NCBI RefSeq assembly: GCF_010727325.1 | Contig: NZ_AP022566.1 | Location: 62,001 to 126,000, forward strand | Reading direction: 5' to 3' | Length of the DNA: 64,000 nucleotides | Source of the DNA: Mycolicibacterium alvei | Lineage (GTDB): Bacteria; Actinomycetota; Actinomycetes; Mycobacteriales; Mycobacteriaceae | Shown here: positions 25,516 through 32,837 of the stretch, in pieces | Layout: every line of letters begins with the position of its first letter | Position numbering within the stretch: position 1 is the stretch's first letter | The notes under the pieces: model-generated | Told to the model about the DNA's origin: nothing | Seen by the model: the letters and a program-made list of their open reading frames with translations, nothing else | Database searches by the model: none | Made by a program: the position numbers and the translations under genes

Positions 25516-25943
25516 CGCACCTCCTGCATGAGCTGCCTCAGCGCTTTCTGGACGCCGCTGAGGACGGCACTTCGTAGTTCTGTTGATGCCCGTCCGTTGC
25601 ACGCGCCGGCGGCGAGGACAAACCGGGACAGGTCGGCCAGGTCGGCCAGGCGCTGCGCGGATCCGGGTGTTGGCGTTCGTTCGGCCACCAAATTGCTCAG
25701 CCGCATCGCGCCACCGATGATGTTCAGCAGTGAACCGACGCCTGGGGGCAGGACACGTTCCTTGAGCAGGCCGAGTCCCGGTGCCGGTTCCGGGTGTTCG
25801 CTTTGGTGGACCAGTTCGGCCAGCGCGCTGGCTACCTCACCGGGCAAGGGGGCAGGGCCGTGGTCGAGAATCGTCTGACACAGCAGTCGCACCGTCGTCC
25901 ACGCGATCGTGGTGTGTCCCTCGGGAATCGTGGAGACGTTCAT
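25512..25943 (-). CDS. Hypothetical first gene of the AbiE operon
   Basis: The ATG at 25943 has AGGAG 8 nt upstream; the product is 143 aa, wholly helical, rich in Leu and Ala, with no catalytic motif (TVRLLCQTILDHG; ALAELVHQSEH; SRFVLAAGACNG). Its stop overlaps the antitoxin start. Standard AbiE loci have two genes, so a coupled third gene is notable. An imperfect palindrome centred on TGATCA near 25993 lies in its upstream region. Confidence 0.65.
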   Translation of the reverse strand: MNVSTIPEGHTTIAWTTVRLLCQTILDHGPAPLPGEVASALAELVHQSEHPEPAPGLGLLKERVLPPGVGSLLNIIGGAMRLSNLVAERTPTPGSAQRLADLADLSRFVLAAGACNGRASTELRSAVLSGVQKALRQLMQEVR

Positions 25944-26080
25944 CGCAGCGCTCCTGGGGCGCTTTTCCTCAGGGGCACAGTGTGTTTGATCAACACCACT
26001 GACTTCAGCCCGTGCCACTGGCCCGTCCATTCTGTCGCGGTACGAAACATGATTGATGGATCCGCCGACTGTCGGCCTGC

Positions 26081-26788
26081 CTAGGCCGTATTCAGACACG
26101 AACGTGTGGCGGTAGCCTTTTCGGCCTGGGTGATCGGTAGCGCGTATTTGACTGCCACGCCCAAGACCCGGCCGATATAGGTGCAAACGAAACCGACGTT
26201 CTCAGGAAGCCATTCATCCAGTCCACCATCGGATTTCGACATATTAGCCTTACCGGACACAACAAGGAGGTTGTCGTGGTCGTTGGCAAAACGCTGCCGC
26301 TGCTTGAGATCCCACGCCCACGCCCCCGAATCCCAAGCCCTGGCAAGGGGATACAGATGGTCGACCTGCAGCACGCTGGCTTGCGTGTTGGTGTACTGAA
26401 TGGTTTGGCCGGTATAGGGATCGGACTGCAGAGTTCCTGAGAGAACCTTGCAATTGCGCGTCCCGGGCTTGAATACCACGTCGGTCAACGCCTCACGCAG
26501 CATCGTTTGCCGTGTATCGCAACCCGTCCGACTGTCCGGGTCGTTCCAGGCTGGGCCGAAGACGCATTGGTGGCCCTTCTTGCAGCTCCGGTCATATCCG
26601 GGAACGTCTGCGATGGTGGGCACCACCTGGACTTGGTCAAGCAGCGCTCCGATCTGCCCAGCATCGGCGACGGCCACCGCGGTGGGCCCGCCGGTAGAAC
26701 GCTGCACTACACCGGGCGCATACACACCAGCGGCGATCGCCGCCGCGCCGATCGCGGCCAGCGACCAACGCAACCGTCCCCTGCCCAT
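26081..26788 (-). CDS. Exported HNH nuclease (DUF1524-type)
   Basis: This is 235 aa from ATG 26788 behind GGAGG. A signal peptide or N-terminal anchor covers residues 5-25 (RWSLAAIGAAAIAAGVYAPG). The nuclease core near residue 145 reads VDHLYPLARAWDSGAWAWD then RQRFANDHDNLLVV and NMSKSDGGLDEWLP, the H-N-H pattern of DUF1524/GmrSD-C proteins. Cys pairs (SCKKGHQC, RTGC with NCK, and a C-terminal Cys) suggest disulfides outside the cytoplasm. Secreted mycobacterial relatives are known by sequence; the role could be nutrient DNA use or inter-cell competition. Confidence 0.8.
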   Translation of the reverse strand: MGRGRLRWSLAAIGAAAIAAGVYAPGVVQRSTGGPTAVAVADAGQIGALLDQVQVVPTIADVPGYDRSCKKGHQCVFGPAWNDPDSRTGCDTRQTMLREALTDVVFKPGTRNCKVLSGTLQSDPYTGQTIQYTNTQASVLQVDHLYPLARAWDSGAWAWDLKQRQRFANDHDNLLVVSGKANMSKSDGGLDEWLPENVGFVCTYIGRVLGVAVKYALPITQAEKATATRSCLNTA

Positions 26789-26955
26789 CACACCTCCAGT
26801 TGCTACCGATGCCTTGTGCAAGACATCGAGTTCTCAGTATCGGCGACAAAACGGGGCCGCCGGACACGAAAATTGGGCCAATACCGCGGCGTTGCGGCTC
26901 CGGAGAAGACGGTGCGCGCACCCGGCCGCGGCCTGCACGTTCGCTGTCGAGCGCG

Positions 26956-27270
26956 TTAGGCCAGAAAGAGAATGAGCCCGATCAGCACCCCAAGAGCGAA
27001 CAGCGCCTTGGTCGTCGGTGGGTAGCGCTGCCACAGCGACGTCAATCCCTGGGCTGGCTGCGCGGCGGCGGGCTGCGCCGGATAGAACCCGAACGGTCCC
27101 ATGGGGCCGTTGCCGGCGGCAGCTTCCACGTAGACCACGCGCACATACTGCGCGCCGTTGGGCACTGACACCGGCGCGATCACGTCCGCCTCCGGGAGGA
27201 ATCCCGCCGGCCATACCGTCGCGTCACCGAAGCCACGGTGCGGCTGCGGCCGATCCTGCACGTTGTTCAT
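26956..27270 (-). CDS. Small tail-anchored membrane protein
   Basis: The ATG at 27270 lies 7 nt after TAGGGT, fitting a leaderless mRNA. The 104-aa product has a polar N-terminus, a Gly/Pro/Ala-rich middle and one C-terminal membrane helix (LFALGVLIGLILFLA) that ends the protein. The pattern indicates a tail-anchored protein with the bulk in the cytoplasm. Function unknown. Confidence 0.6.
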   Translation of the reverse strand: MNNVQDRPQPHRGFGDATVWPAGFLPEADVIAPVSVPNGAQYVRVVYVEAAAGNGPMGPFGFYPAQPAAAQPAQGLTSLWQRYPPTTKALFALGVLIGLILFLA

Positions 27271-27277
27271 GACGCTT

Positions 27278-27309
27278 ACCCTACTCTTTGCCGTAGCGGC
27301 TTTCGCTAC
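27278..27309 (-). promoter_or_regulatory. Leaderless promoter with GTAGCG inverted repeat
   Basis: GTAGCG and CGCTAC (27293-27309) form a perfect repeat with a 5-nt gap just upstream of the -10 box TAGGGT (27283-27278). The half-site resembles the one upstream of the HTH gene at 20152. Confidence 0.55.
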
Positions 27310-27553
27310 AGTTTTTGCTCCTTTTAGCTTGATTTGCACCTAAGTGCTGTATCGGTTACTGCACCAGTTCACCGCGCGGCCGCGGCCGGTGGGCACTTCC
27401 TCGGTCGGGTCGTGCACTGGCCATCGCGACTACCGTATCGAGGGCTGGCCCCCTCAAATCTGGGAAAATCGGGGCAGTTTTGCCCGGCAGCGATCCGCCC
27501 GGATCAGCCGAGGGTGCAGCAACCGGTGCTGGTTCTCGGCCGGGAACGGGCCA

Positions 27554-27706
27554 TCAGTACTGGCCCGCCGCCAGTTCGGCCTCGAACTTCTGATGTTCGG
27601 CACGGCGCTGGGCGCGCTTCTGCTTGCTGTTGCCGGCCTTGGTGCGCTCGCCGCAGCACTTTCCACAGCAGGGCTGGCGCCCGGGACCGAGCATCTTGGC
27701 ATGCAT
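27554..27706 (-). CDS. Small Cys-rich basic protein, 50 aa
   Basis: The ATG at 27706 is preceded by AAGGAG. The product carries CCGKCCGE, a four-Cys cluster that could bind zinc or iron, and then a Lys/Arg/Gln-rich helix (SKQKRAQRRAEHQKF). The cluster sits inside a shared-promoter unit, so the gene is likely expressed with the element's other small genes. Role unknown. Confidence 0.6.
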   Translation of the reverse strand: MHAKMLGPGRQPCCGKCCGERTKAGNSKQKRAQRRAEHQKFEAELAAGQY

Positions 27707-27787
27707 GATCAGATCTCCTTCGTTTGGTGGCGCGGGCATCGCATGCCCGTCCGGTTGCGTTCGGCCGTATTCGGCCTGATGAGTTGA

Positions 27788-27810
27788 AGTGTAGGTAGAG
27801 CCACCGACAA
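27788..27810 (-). promoter_or_regulatory. Shared promoter element upstream of the Cys-rich small gene
   Basis: TTGTCG (27810-27805), 11 nt and TACACT (27793-27788). The leader contains GGCCG-AATA-CGGCC and CGGGCAT-GCG-ATGCCCG hairpins but not the TGTAGCAG loop. Confidence 0.65.
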
Positions 27811-27859
27811 GTTGGCGATCGCGCAGCTGGGCCCGACCGGCCGCAGTCGTCGACGCGCG

Positions 27860-28345
27860 TCAGGTCTTCGCCGGAGCAGTACCACGCAAGGGTTGAGCAG
27901 CAGAGCTCAGTGCGCACCCTGGTTCCCAGGGCAGCCTGCCCGCCGCGTCGGGCCACACGATCTGCACCGCGCTCCACTGGGCATAGAGGCAGTTGACCAG
28001 GAGTAGGTCGCGGCTGTCGGTCATGGGCATTGCGGCCAGTTCCAGCCCGCCGCCGACAACCTCGGGGAAGCGTTCGCCGGGTGCGGGTCCAGCTCCACGG
28101 TCGATGAGGCGTCGGGCCAGGGTGTCGAGGAGCTGCTTCGCCACGCTGGCGGGCACTCCGTAGATCGCCAGCTCGGGCTGCCCGATCGTGGTCAGTCCCA
28201 CCGTGTAGACGTACCGCACGTCAGGGTCCGCTGCGGTGGGGAGCACGGCTACGGTTGTCCACCCGTTCTCAGCGATCTCGAAACGCAATCGCTGGACCGT
28301 GTGAGCTATGAACGCTTTCACATCAACGCCGTCGTCTTGTGACAT
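27860..28345 (-). CDS. DUF4262 family protein
   Basis: This is 161 aa from ATG 28345 with GAAAGGAAA upstream. The family pattern is visible: NGWTTVAVLPTA, YVYTVGLTTIGQPELAIYG near residue 52, then SVAKQLLDTLARR, and NCLYAQWSAVQIVWPD late in the protein. DUF4262 proteins are widespread in mycobacteria and are often on mobile elements; no biochemical function is established. It may share a transcript with the gene just upstream. Confidence 0.75.
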   Translation of the reverse strand: MSQDDGVDVKAFIAHTVQRLRFEIAENGWTTVAVLPTAADPDVRYVYTVGLTTIGQPELAIYGVPASVAKQLLDTLARRLIDRGAGPAPGERFPEVVGGGLELAAMPMTDSRDLLLVNCLYAQWSAVQIVWPDAAGRLPWEPGCALSSAAQPLRGTAPAKT

Positions 28346-28421
28346 CGGACAGGTTTCCTTTCTTCGACAAACGATTTGGTGGGCCGGATCGGCGGATCCG
28401 CCGCGCAGCACTGAACGCCAG

Positions 28422-28676
28422 TCAGACCCTGGGCTGCGCGGTGACGTAGTCGCGGCGGGCATCCGCGATCCCGCCCCGGACGGCCGAAAACAGGCATTGA
28501 CCGCCGTTGAGCATCGCGTGGATACGTTTGGGCGTGACCAGTTCCGGGTGCCCGGCACTCAGGTACAGCATGGCCAGGTCATAGGCATCGCAGCGCACGC
28601 GGTAGGCGCCGCGGGTGTGCGCGCGTCGATAGTTGCGCGACATCGCCTCCAGATCAGGTGCGGCAGTCGTGGTCAT
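28422..28676 (-). CDS. Small hypothetical protein, 84 aa
   Basis: The start is ATG 28676, 6 nt after AGGAGG; ATG 28682 touches that site and is less likely. The product is helical and basic, with AMSRNYRRAHTRG then YRVRCDAYDLAMLYLSAGHP and VTPKRIHAMLNGG. It may bind nucleic acid, but I do not recognise the family. Confidence 0.6.
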   Translation of the reverse strand: MTTTAAPDLEAMSRNYRRAHTRGAYRVRCDAYDLAMLYLSAGHPELVTPKRIHAMLNGGQCLFSAVRGGIADARRDYVTAQPRV

Positions 28677-28751
28677 GGTCATCCTCCTGACTGTGGTGGC
28701 CGGGTTGTCGCGCCCGACCGGATGTTGTTGGGACCGTTGCCGCGAGTCGCC

Positions 28752-28774
28752 ATGGTATCGATTGGTACCGACAA
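28752..28774 (-). promoter_or_regulatory. Shared promoter element, AATCGATA variant
   Basis: TTGTCG (28774-28769), 11 nt ending in AATCGA, and TACCAT (28757-28752). The leader has CGGG-CGCGACAA-CCCG, a hairpin with an 8-nt loop in the position where other leaders have TGTAGCAG. Confidence 0.65.
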
Positions 28775-28889
28775 GGTTTGGCGGTCGAATCGCCTTGCGG
28801 TGTTCAATGGTTCGCCCACACCGCGCCGCCCCTGGGGCCTGTGGCCGCTGCCGGCCCGCACGTGTGTCCCTGCGCCCGGGTGCAGCGAT

Positions 28890-29144
28890 CTACAGGGCCA
28901 TTCCCTTCGCTAGGTATTCGAAGTAATGCATCGGATCCGCGTGGCGGAAATCGATGCGAACGAGAGTGTCCCGGATGGTGCTCTGGTCTTGCGGTGAGGC
29001 AGCTTTGGCGGCCTCAATGACAGCAGCGACGGGGATGATGTTGACCGGCCACTGGGTGCCTGCCACCTCGAAATAGTGGTCTTGGTCGAGTTCCTTTTCG
29101 TCGACGTATGCGTCAAGCCATTGGCTGAAATCTGGTTCACACAT
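28890..29144 (-). CDS. Small acidic protein, 84 aa
   Basis: The ATG at 29144 follows AAAAGGAA. The protein starts MCEPDFSQWLDAYVDEKELD, strongly acidic, and continues with INIIPVAAVIEAAKAAS-like helix and IDFRHADPMHYFEYLAKGM. No domain is recognised. It lies 70 nt after the gene at 29214-29543 and is probably in its operon. Confidence 0.6.
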   Translation of the reverse strand: MCEPDFSQWLDAYVDEKELDQDHYFEVAGTQWPVNIIPVAAVIEAAKAASPQDQSTIRDTLVRIDFRHADPMHYFEYLAKGMAL

Positions 29145-29213
29145 TGGCTGTTCCTTTTCTTGAAGTCCGACCCACCACCGCCGCGCTGGTGCAGCACGTG
29201 GCGGGTCGGTGGG

Positions 29214-29543
29214 CTACGCCTCGATGTACACAGTCGACTGGTGCACGCCGTTCATCACGGCTGAGACTGGAAGCCAGTGCTCGAAGGTGGCTGACACGTG
29301 CACGAACTGGTCGCGAATGTCGGTGCCCGGGCGGGCGTCGAGTACCGACCCTGGTGCATCCACCACCCTGCGAAGCACGCCGTGCATCACGTTTCCACCG
29401 CGAGACGGCACGGGGGCGATGGCCGCTGGGTCGTCGATGTCCTGCATCCAGCGGATCTTCAGACCGCGGGTCGCGCCGTCCAGCACGCGCGCCGAGAGGA
29501 GGACTTCACCGTGGGTCATCGGTGCAGGAATGGTGTTGGTCAT
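29214..29543 (-). CDS. Hypothetical protein, 109 aa
   Basis: The ATG at 29543 is preceded by CGAAAGGGGG. The protein is beta-rich (GEVLLSARVLDGATRGLKIR; FVHVSATFEHWLPVSAVM) and resembles a small single-domain fold without catalytic residues I can name. It is the first gene after a shared promoter element and likely leads an operon with the 84-aa acidic protein. Confidence 0.6.
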   Translation of the reverse strand: MTNTIPAPMTHGEVLLSARVLDGATRGLKIRWMQDIDDPAAIAPVPSRGGNVMHGVLRRVVDAPGSVLDARPGTDIRDQFVHVSATFEHWLPVSAVMNGVHQSTVYIEA

Positions 29544-29628
29544 GGAAGTGACCCCCTTTCGGGCTAGGTGACCGGTGCTCGCAAGCACGGGCCGGATGGG
29601 GTTGGCATATGTTGCACCAACGGGTTTC

Positions 29629-29651
29629 AGTGTAGTCGGGCCCTCCGACAA
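29629..29651 (-). promoter_or_regulatory. Shared promoter element upstream of 29543
   Basis: TTGTCG (29651-29646), 11 nt and TACACT (29634-29629). The leader has a GTTGG/CCAAC stem, CCGG-flanked GTGC/GCAC pairing, and the same CCCGAAAGGGGG run before the start as at 4550. Confidence 0.65.
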
Positions 29652-29682
29652 GTCAGACGGCCTCGTTCCGGTCCCCGGCTGG

Positions 29683-29745
29683 GTTCGGTGCGCCGGACGC
29701 ATCTCGCGCTGATTGGCTTAGATGCCACACCCCGGCGCACCGAAC
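29683..29745. terminator. Long inverted repeat with nested stem
   Basis: GTTCGGTGCGCCGG (29683-29696) and CCGGCGCACCGAAC (29732-29745) are perfect 14-bp arms. The 35-nt loop contains its own GCATC/GATGC stem. It lies after the stop of the 29761-29985 gene and before the next promoter; a terminator is the simplest reading. Confidence 0.55.
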
Positions 29746-29760
29746 GCCAGCATTGGGTGT

Positions 29761-29985
29761 CTATCCGCCTGCAGTCTCTTGCGCCTCGGCCAACAGCGCC
29801 GGGGCGCTGAATCGCAGTCCGGCGGTCAGTTCTTCCATAGTCGGCGGACGGTCCCATGCTTCACCGAACTCCTCAATGATCTTCTGGAGCGCATCTCCCA
29901 TCAGGTCGGCGGGGCCGTCACCCCACACCAGTGCACTGTCTACGGCGAACGAGTCACCTTCTGCGGTTGTATTCCACCAGCCCAT
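29761..29985 (-). CDS. Small acidic protein, 74 aa
   Basis: The ATG at 29985 has GGGAG 8 nt upstream. The product reads MGWWNTTAEGDSFAVDSALV then WGDGPADLMGDALQKII and PTMEELTAGLRFSAPALL. The WGDGPAD core with Trp/Gly at the N-terminus is distinctive and looks like a small conserved family, but I cannot name a function. It has its own shared-type promoter. Confidence 0.65.
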   Translation of the reverse strand: MGWWNTTAEGDSFAVDSALVWGDGPADLMGDALQKIIEEFGEAWDRPPTMEELTAGLRFSAPALLAEAQETAGG

Positions 29986-30038
29986 TATCGTTGTCTCCCA
30001 TCGCATTGCGGCCCCGGTCGCGGCCGGGCTCACTACCT

Positions 30039-30061
30039 ATTGTATGCGTGTGGTCTGACAC
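30039..30061 (-). promoter_or_regulatory. Shared promoter element upstream of 29985
   Basis: GTGTCA (30061-30056), 11 nt and TACAAT (30044-30039). A CCCGG/CCGGG hairpin follows in the leader. The gap to the next plus-strand gene (about 310 nt) shows nothing else coding. Confidence 0.6.
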
Positions 30062-30373
30062 TAATACCCTAGATATGTTGTGGCCCAACGTATTACATTC
30101 ACTCGGCCGTAGCTGCCGGAGTTCTCCGGATGGTGACGGCGTTCCCGGACGTGTTGCGCTGAGGTGTATGACCGGCTGTCGGCGGCCACGAAGGGTTCGC
30201 GGGACTGGCGTCACACGGCCGAGGAGGAATGTGCCACCGCGCTGTGCATCGGTCGACCTTGATGGCTCGCCCGTTTCAAGGGTTCACTTGAGTCGAGGTA
30301 TGCGCGAGGATCGGCGGGCCACGCGTCATTTTGCCGCTCAGACACTGCCTGGCCGGCCCTTACGCTAAGACGC

Positions 30374-31102
30374 ATGACGCGACCCGCATCCTTTGGCCCT
30401 TTGCCCCCGGGACAGATCTGGCCGGGCGATCCGGCTGCGGCGTGGGCCAGTGCTGCGCGGACCCCGTTGCAGCGGCGACGCCCGCTGCCCGCGTTGGCCA
30501 CGGCCAAAGATTTCGAACGGTCGATGGCCCACCCCGATGAGAATCGGATCTTCGCAATGATCATGGGGGTCGTCTTCGTGGCCTTGCTGGCTTTGACGAT
30601 CGTCGCCTTTCTCGTCGGCGGGATCCCATTCCCCTACTCGCTGGTTATTGCGGTGATAGGGGCGGTGGCGCTGGTGCTGTTCCCGAAGATCGTGTATCGC
30701 ACCACCTGGAATCGTCTGCACACCCGCGCAATGGCCGGGGCGATGCTGTGCGATGTGTACCCGTCGACGCTGCCGCTGCCAGGCACCGGTGGTGCTGCGA
30801 TTCTGCTCGACACCCGTATGCCCGACCAGTTGGCCGCGCATATCCACAATGCGTTTGTGATCTGGGCCGAGAGGGTGGCCTCGGATCCAGCTGCGGTCGC
30901 CCATATCGCGGACATGTTCGGCACTGACCTCGTCCGCGGGGCCGAAGAGCTGTTCGGGCCCCAGGCGCGCGGCGCCTTTGTTGCCGCCGATCGTGACGCT
31001 AGCGCCGGGGCCTGGCGGCTGATGTTGCCCGAGGCTGCACCCGCCGATCCTCACCATCCGTACCGCAATGGGACGCTCGTAACGGTCAACGGCCCCAAGT
31101 AG
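30374..31102 (+). CDS. Membrane protein with two helices, 242 aa
   Basis: The ATG at 30374 is 7 nt after TACGCT, so the mRNA may be leaderless. Two adjacent membrane helices (about 62-82 and 86-104: IMGVVFVALLALTIVAFLVG; YSLVIAVIGAVALVLF) follow a Pro/Arg-rich cytoplasmic N-terminus. The remaining 135 residues are soluble and helical with AGAMLCDVYPSTLPLPGTGG and MFGTDLVRGAEELFGPQA. No family recognised. Confidence 0.65.
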   Translation: MTRPASFGPLPPGQIWPGDPAAAWASAARTPLQRRRPLPALATAKDFERSMAHPDENRIFAMIMGVVFVALLALTIVAFLVGGIPFPYSLVIAVIGAVALVLFPKIVYRTTWNRLHTRAMAGAMLCDVYPSTLPLPGTGGAAILLDTRMPDQLAAHIHNAFVIWAERVASDPAAVAHIADMFGTDLVRGAEELFGPQARGAFVAADRDASAGAWRLMLPEAAPADPHHPYRNGTLVTVNGPK

Positions 31103-31246
31103 TGCCGCCAGATCCACAGATCGTCCTAGCCGCCCTGGCCGAATTGATTGGGACGTAATCCAATCCGAGGTATGCGGCCCAAGCCGGCAAGCCAAAACAC
31201 CGCGGACTAAGTATGCGGCGGCCAGGCTGAGCCCCGTGGCCGCGGC

Positions 31247-31555
31247 TCAATCGCCCGCGGTGTCAGCACGCTCGGATTCGTCGACATCAGCGGACCCAAC
31301 GACCACCAGCGGAATGAGGACTCCGCTGGCCGCGTCGACGACATAGCCGCTGGGTGGATCCAGCGGCAGCGGAACCACGCTGCCGCCGGCCTCAGCGGCA
31401 TAGCGATTGGCTTCCTCGGCCTGAGCATCAGTGAAGACACTCAATGCCTCGGGCTTCCCCGGTACTTGCACCAGCATGGTGAAGTCGGCGATCTCCTCGC
31501 TGCCAGTCCGTTTACGGGGCTTCTGAACGGCGTACGAACTGTAGTCTTCGGTCAC
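31247..31555 (-). CDS. Hypothetical protein, 102 aa
   Basis: The start is GTG 31555, 6 nt after GAGAAT, consistent with a leaderless mRNA driven by a shared-type promoter. The protein has a strand-rich core (MLVQVPGKPEALSVFTDAQ and GYVVDAASGVLIPLVVVGSA) and an acidic tail. Function unknown. It ends convergently with the plus-strand membrane protein gene. Confidence 0.6.
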   Translation of the reverse strand: MTEDYSSYAVQKPRKRTGSEEIADFTMLVQVPGKPEALSVFTDAQAEEANRYAAEAGGSVVPLPLDPPSGYVVDAASGVLIPLVVVGSADVDESERADTAGD

Positions 31556-31561
31556 GGCTCC

Positions 31562-31584
31562 ATTCTCGCTGCCACCGCCGACAC
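31562..31584 (-). promoter_or_regulatory. Shared promoter element with leaderless start
   Basis: GTGTCG (31584-31579), 11 nt and GAGAAT (31567-31562). This is the only copy whose -10 box sits 6 nt from a start codon. It is also the weakest match. Confidence 0.5.
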
Positions 31585-31592
31585 CGAACAAT

Positions 31593-31835
31593 TCACGACG
31601 CCGCCGGCGCGTCGCAGCGTGACCACCCACCACCAGGTACGAAGCGCAGCACCTCGTCATTGGTGGCAACGATCGACTCGTCGATCTCGGCCGGCGACCG
31701 CAGAGCGGTGGTCGGGACATCGCCGCGCGTCTCCATCAACGTCTACACCATGCCCGCCGCTGACCCGTCCCGGCTCGACACCAGGGCCAACACATGCACG
31801 CCGTCACCGCCGGCTAACGCGAGACTGCTAGACAT
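31593..31835 (-). pseudogene. Small gene interrupted by an in-frame TAG
   Basis: From ATG 31835 the frame reads MSSSLALAGGDGVHVLALVS then SRDGSAAGMV, meets TAG at 31745-31743, and continues in the same frame as TLMETRGDVPTTALRSPAEI, DESIVATNDEVLRFV and on to TGA 31593. Both halves look coding and join smoothly, so a Tyr or similar codon has probably mutated to TAG. Readthrough or a restart at the internal ATG 31736 (47 aa) is possible. No family recognised. Confidence 0.55.
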
Positions 31836-31884
31836 CGGGGTGTGTCGCGCCCCACGATCACCGGTGGGGCCGCAGCATCAACCC

Positions 31885-32163
31885 ATGACCGCTGACGACA
31901 TGAACCCACCAAGCTCGACACAGAGCACGCACGTGTACCTGATGTCCCACGGCGCGGACGGCGACCAGGACGTGTACCGGTTCGGCATAACACCCACCGC
32001 AGAAGGCGTGAGCGACGTGCTGAACCACTACAACCTCCCCACTCGCAAAGAGGTGATCGAGGAGTTCCTGGCCAACCCCGCCGCCCTGCGCCCAGACCTC
32101 AAGACCATCAATGGCCAGACGTACTACCTAGCCCGACACCCCCACCACCGCGAACCCGGCTGA
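31885..32163 (+). CDS. Small hypothetical protein, 92 aa
   Basis: The start is uncertain: ATG 31885 or ATG 31903, neither with a clear ribosome site. The sequence HVYLMSHGADGDQDVYRFGI then GVSDVLNHYNLPTRKEVIEE and TINGQTYYLARHPH looks like a compact alpha/beta protein. No family recognised. A strong hairpin ends its transcript. Confidence 0.5.
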   Translation: MTADDMNPPSSTQSTHVYLMSHGADGDQDVYRFGITPTAEGVSDVLNHYNLPTRKEVIEEFLANPAALRPDLKTINGQTYYLARHPHHREPG

Positions 32164-32212
32164 GCCAACAGCCTGGAAATCACTACACGAGGCAACAGAG
32201 TTCAGGCAGGTA

Positions 32213-32235
32213 GGCGGCGCCGAACAAGCGCCGCC
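32213..32235 (+). terminator. Terminator hairpin
   Basis: GGCGGCGC and GCGCCGCC form a perfect 8-bp stem around a 7-nt loop, 50 nt after the stop of the 92-aa gene. Confidence 0.55.
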
Positions 32236-32302
32236 CCCGCCGCGCCCTGATCGGCGCCCCGCCCACCATCCGATAACGTCCGATACTCGACGAGAGGGAA
32301 TC

Positions 32303-32641
32303 ATGGGCGACAACAACAGTGAGACCAGCACCGAGCATCGTTCGGCACGGGACCGCATCGCGACCACGGCAGCCGAACACGGCTGGTCGGAGGCGTTCGG
32401 CGACGTCGCAACCAACGGCCGAATCTACGAACGATCAGAGCGGGTGATCATCATCGGCTATGCGCCGGCCGGAGCGGTCACCAGCGCAACCCGCATGTAC
32501 GGATCCGCATCGACTCCGCTGCGCACCGACCTGCCCAAGGACGAACTGACCCAACGCGACCACGACAAAGCCGAACAGATCCTGACCTGGCTAGCAGAGC
32601 ACGACGCGCCCGCGCCGCCGCCCGCCGGCACCGAGGCCTAG
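32303..32641 (+). CDS. Hypothetical protein, 112 aa
   Basis: The ATG at 32303 has GAGAGGGAA upstream. The protein has an acidic/polar N-terminus, a core with AAEHGWSEAFGDVATNGRIY and SERVIIIGYAPAGAVTSATR, then a charged helix and a Pro/Ala tail. No domain recognised. It leads a short plus-strand run ending with the 372-aa zinc-ribbon protein. Confidence 0.6.
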   Translation: MGDNNSETSTEHRSARDRIATTAAEHGWSEAFGDVATNGRIYERSERVIIIGYAPAGAVTSATRMYGSASTPLRTDLPKDELTQRDHDKAEQILTWLAEHDAPAPPPAGTEA

Positions 32642-32650
32642 ACCGCCAAC

Positions 32651-32829
32651 ATGGATCACGACCGCGAGCTCGGCGCCATTCACGAGCGCAATCGCCGCTC
32701 CTGGGAAGCGCTGATCGCGCACCACTCGACGAGGTGCTGCCCGAGATGACCACCGAAGAGGCGCAAGCCGTCCTTGCGACCCTGCAGCAGGCCCAAGCGT
32801 GCAAGCACCGCCGCGCCCAAAACAACTAA
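32651..32829 (+). pseudogene. Two overlapping tiny ORFs, probably one frameshifted gene
   Basis: ATG 32651 reads MDHDRELGAIHERNRRSWEA and ends in a different frame at TGA 32749. A second frame carries APLDEVLPEMTTEEAQAVLA and continues to TAA 32829; its own ATG at 32746 overlaps the first stop (ATGA). The first half and the part upstream of 32746 in the second frame read as one continuous protein of about 60 aa if one base were shifted near 32730. It is either a frameshifted gene or two coupled small genes. Confidence 0.35.
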
Positions 32830-32837
32830 ACCGGCTT

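Noticed and set aside
27360..27430. Minus-strand 22-codon ORF 7 nt after TACGGT
   Set aside because: Only spacing supports it; the peptide is Arg/Pro low complexity.
28390..28403. Perfect palindrome CGGCGGATCCGCCG
   Set aside because: Short GC palindromes of this kind are expected by chance here, and it has no loop or clear position relative to a promoter.
28679..28753. Leader ORF of 24 codons before the 84-aa gene
   Set aside because: Its ATG overlaps the -10 box TACCAT, so it would not be on the transcript.
31811..31840. TCTAGCAG sequence resembling the leader loop
   Set aside because: It lies inside the coding start of the interrupted gene, without flanking complementary stems.
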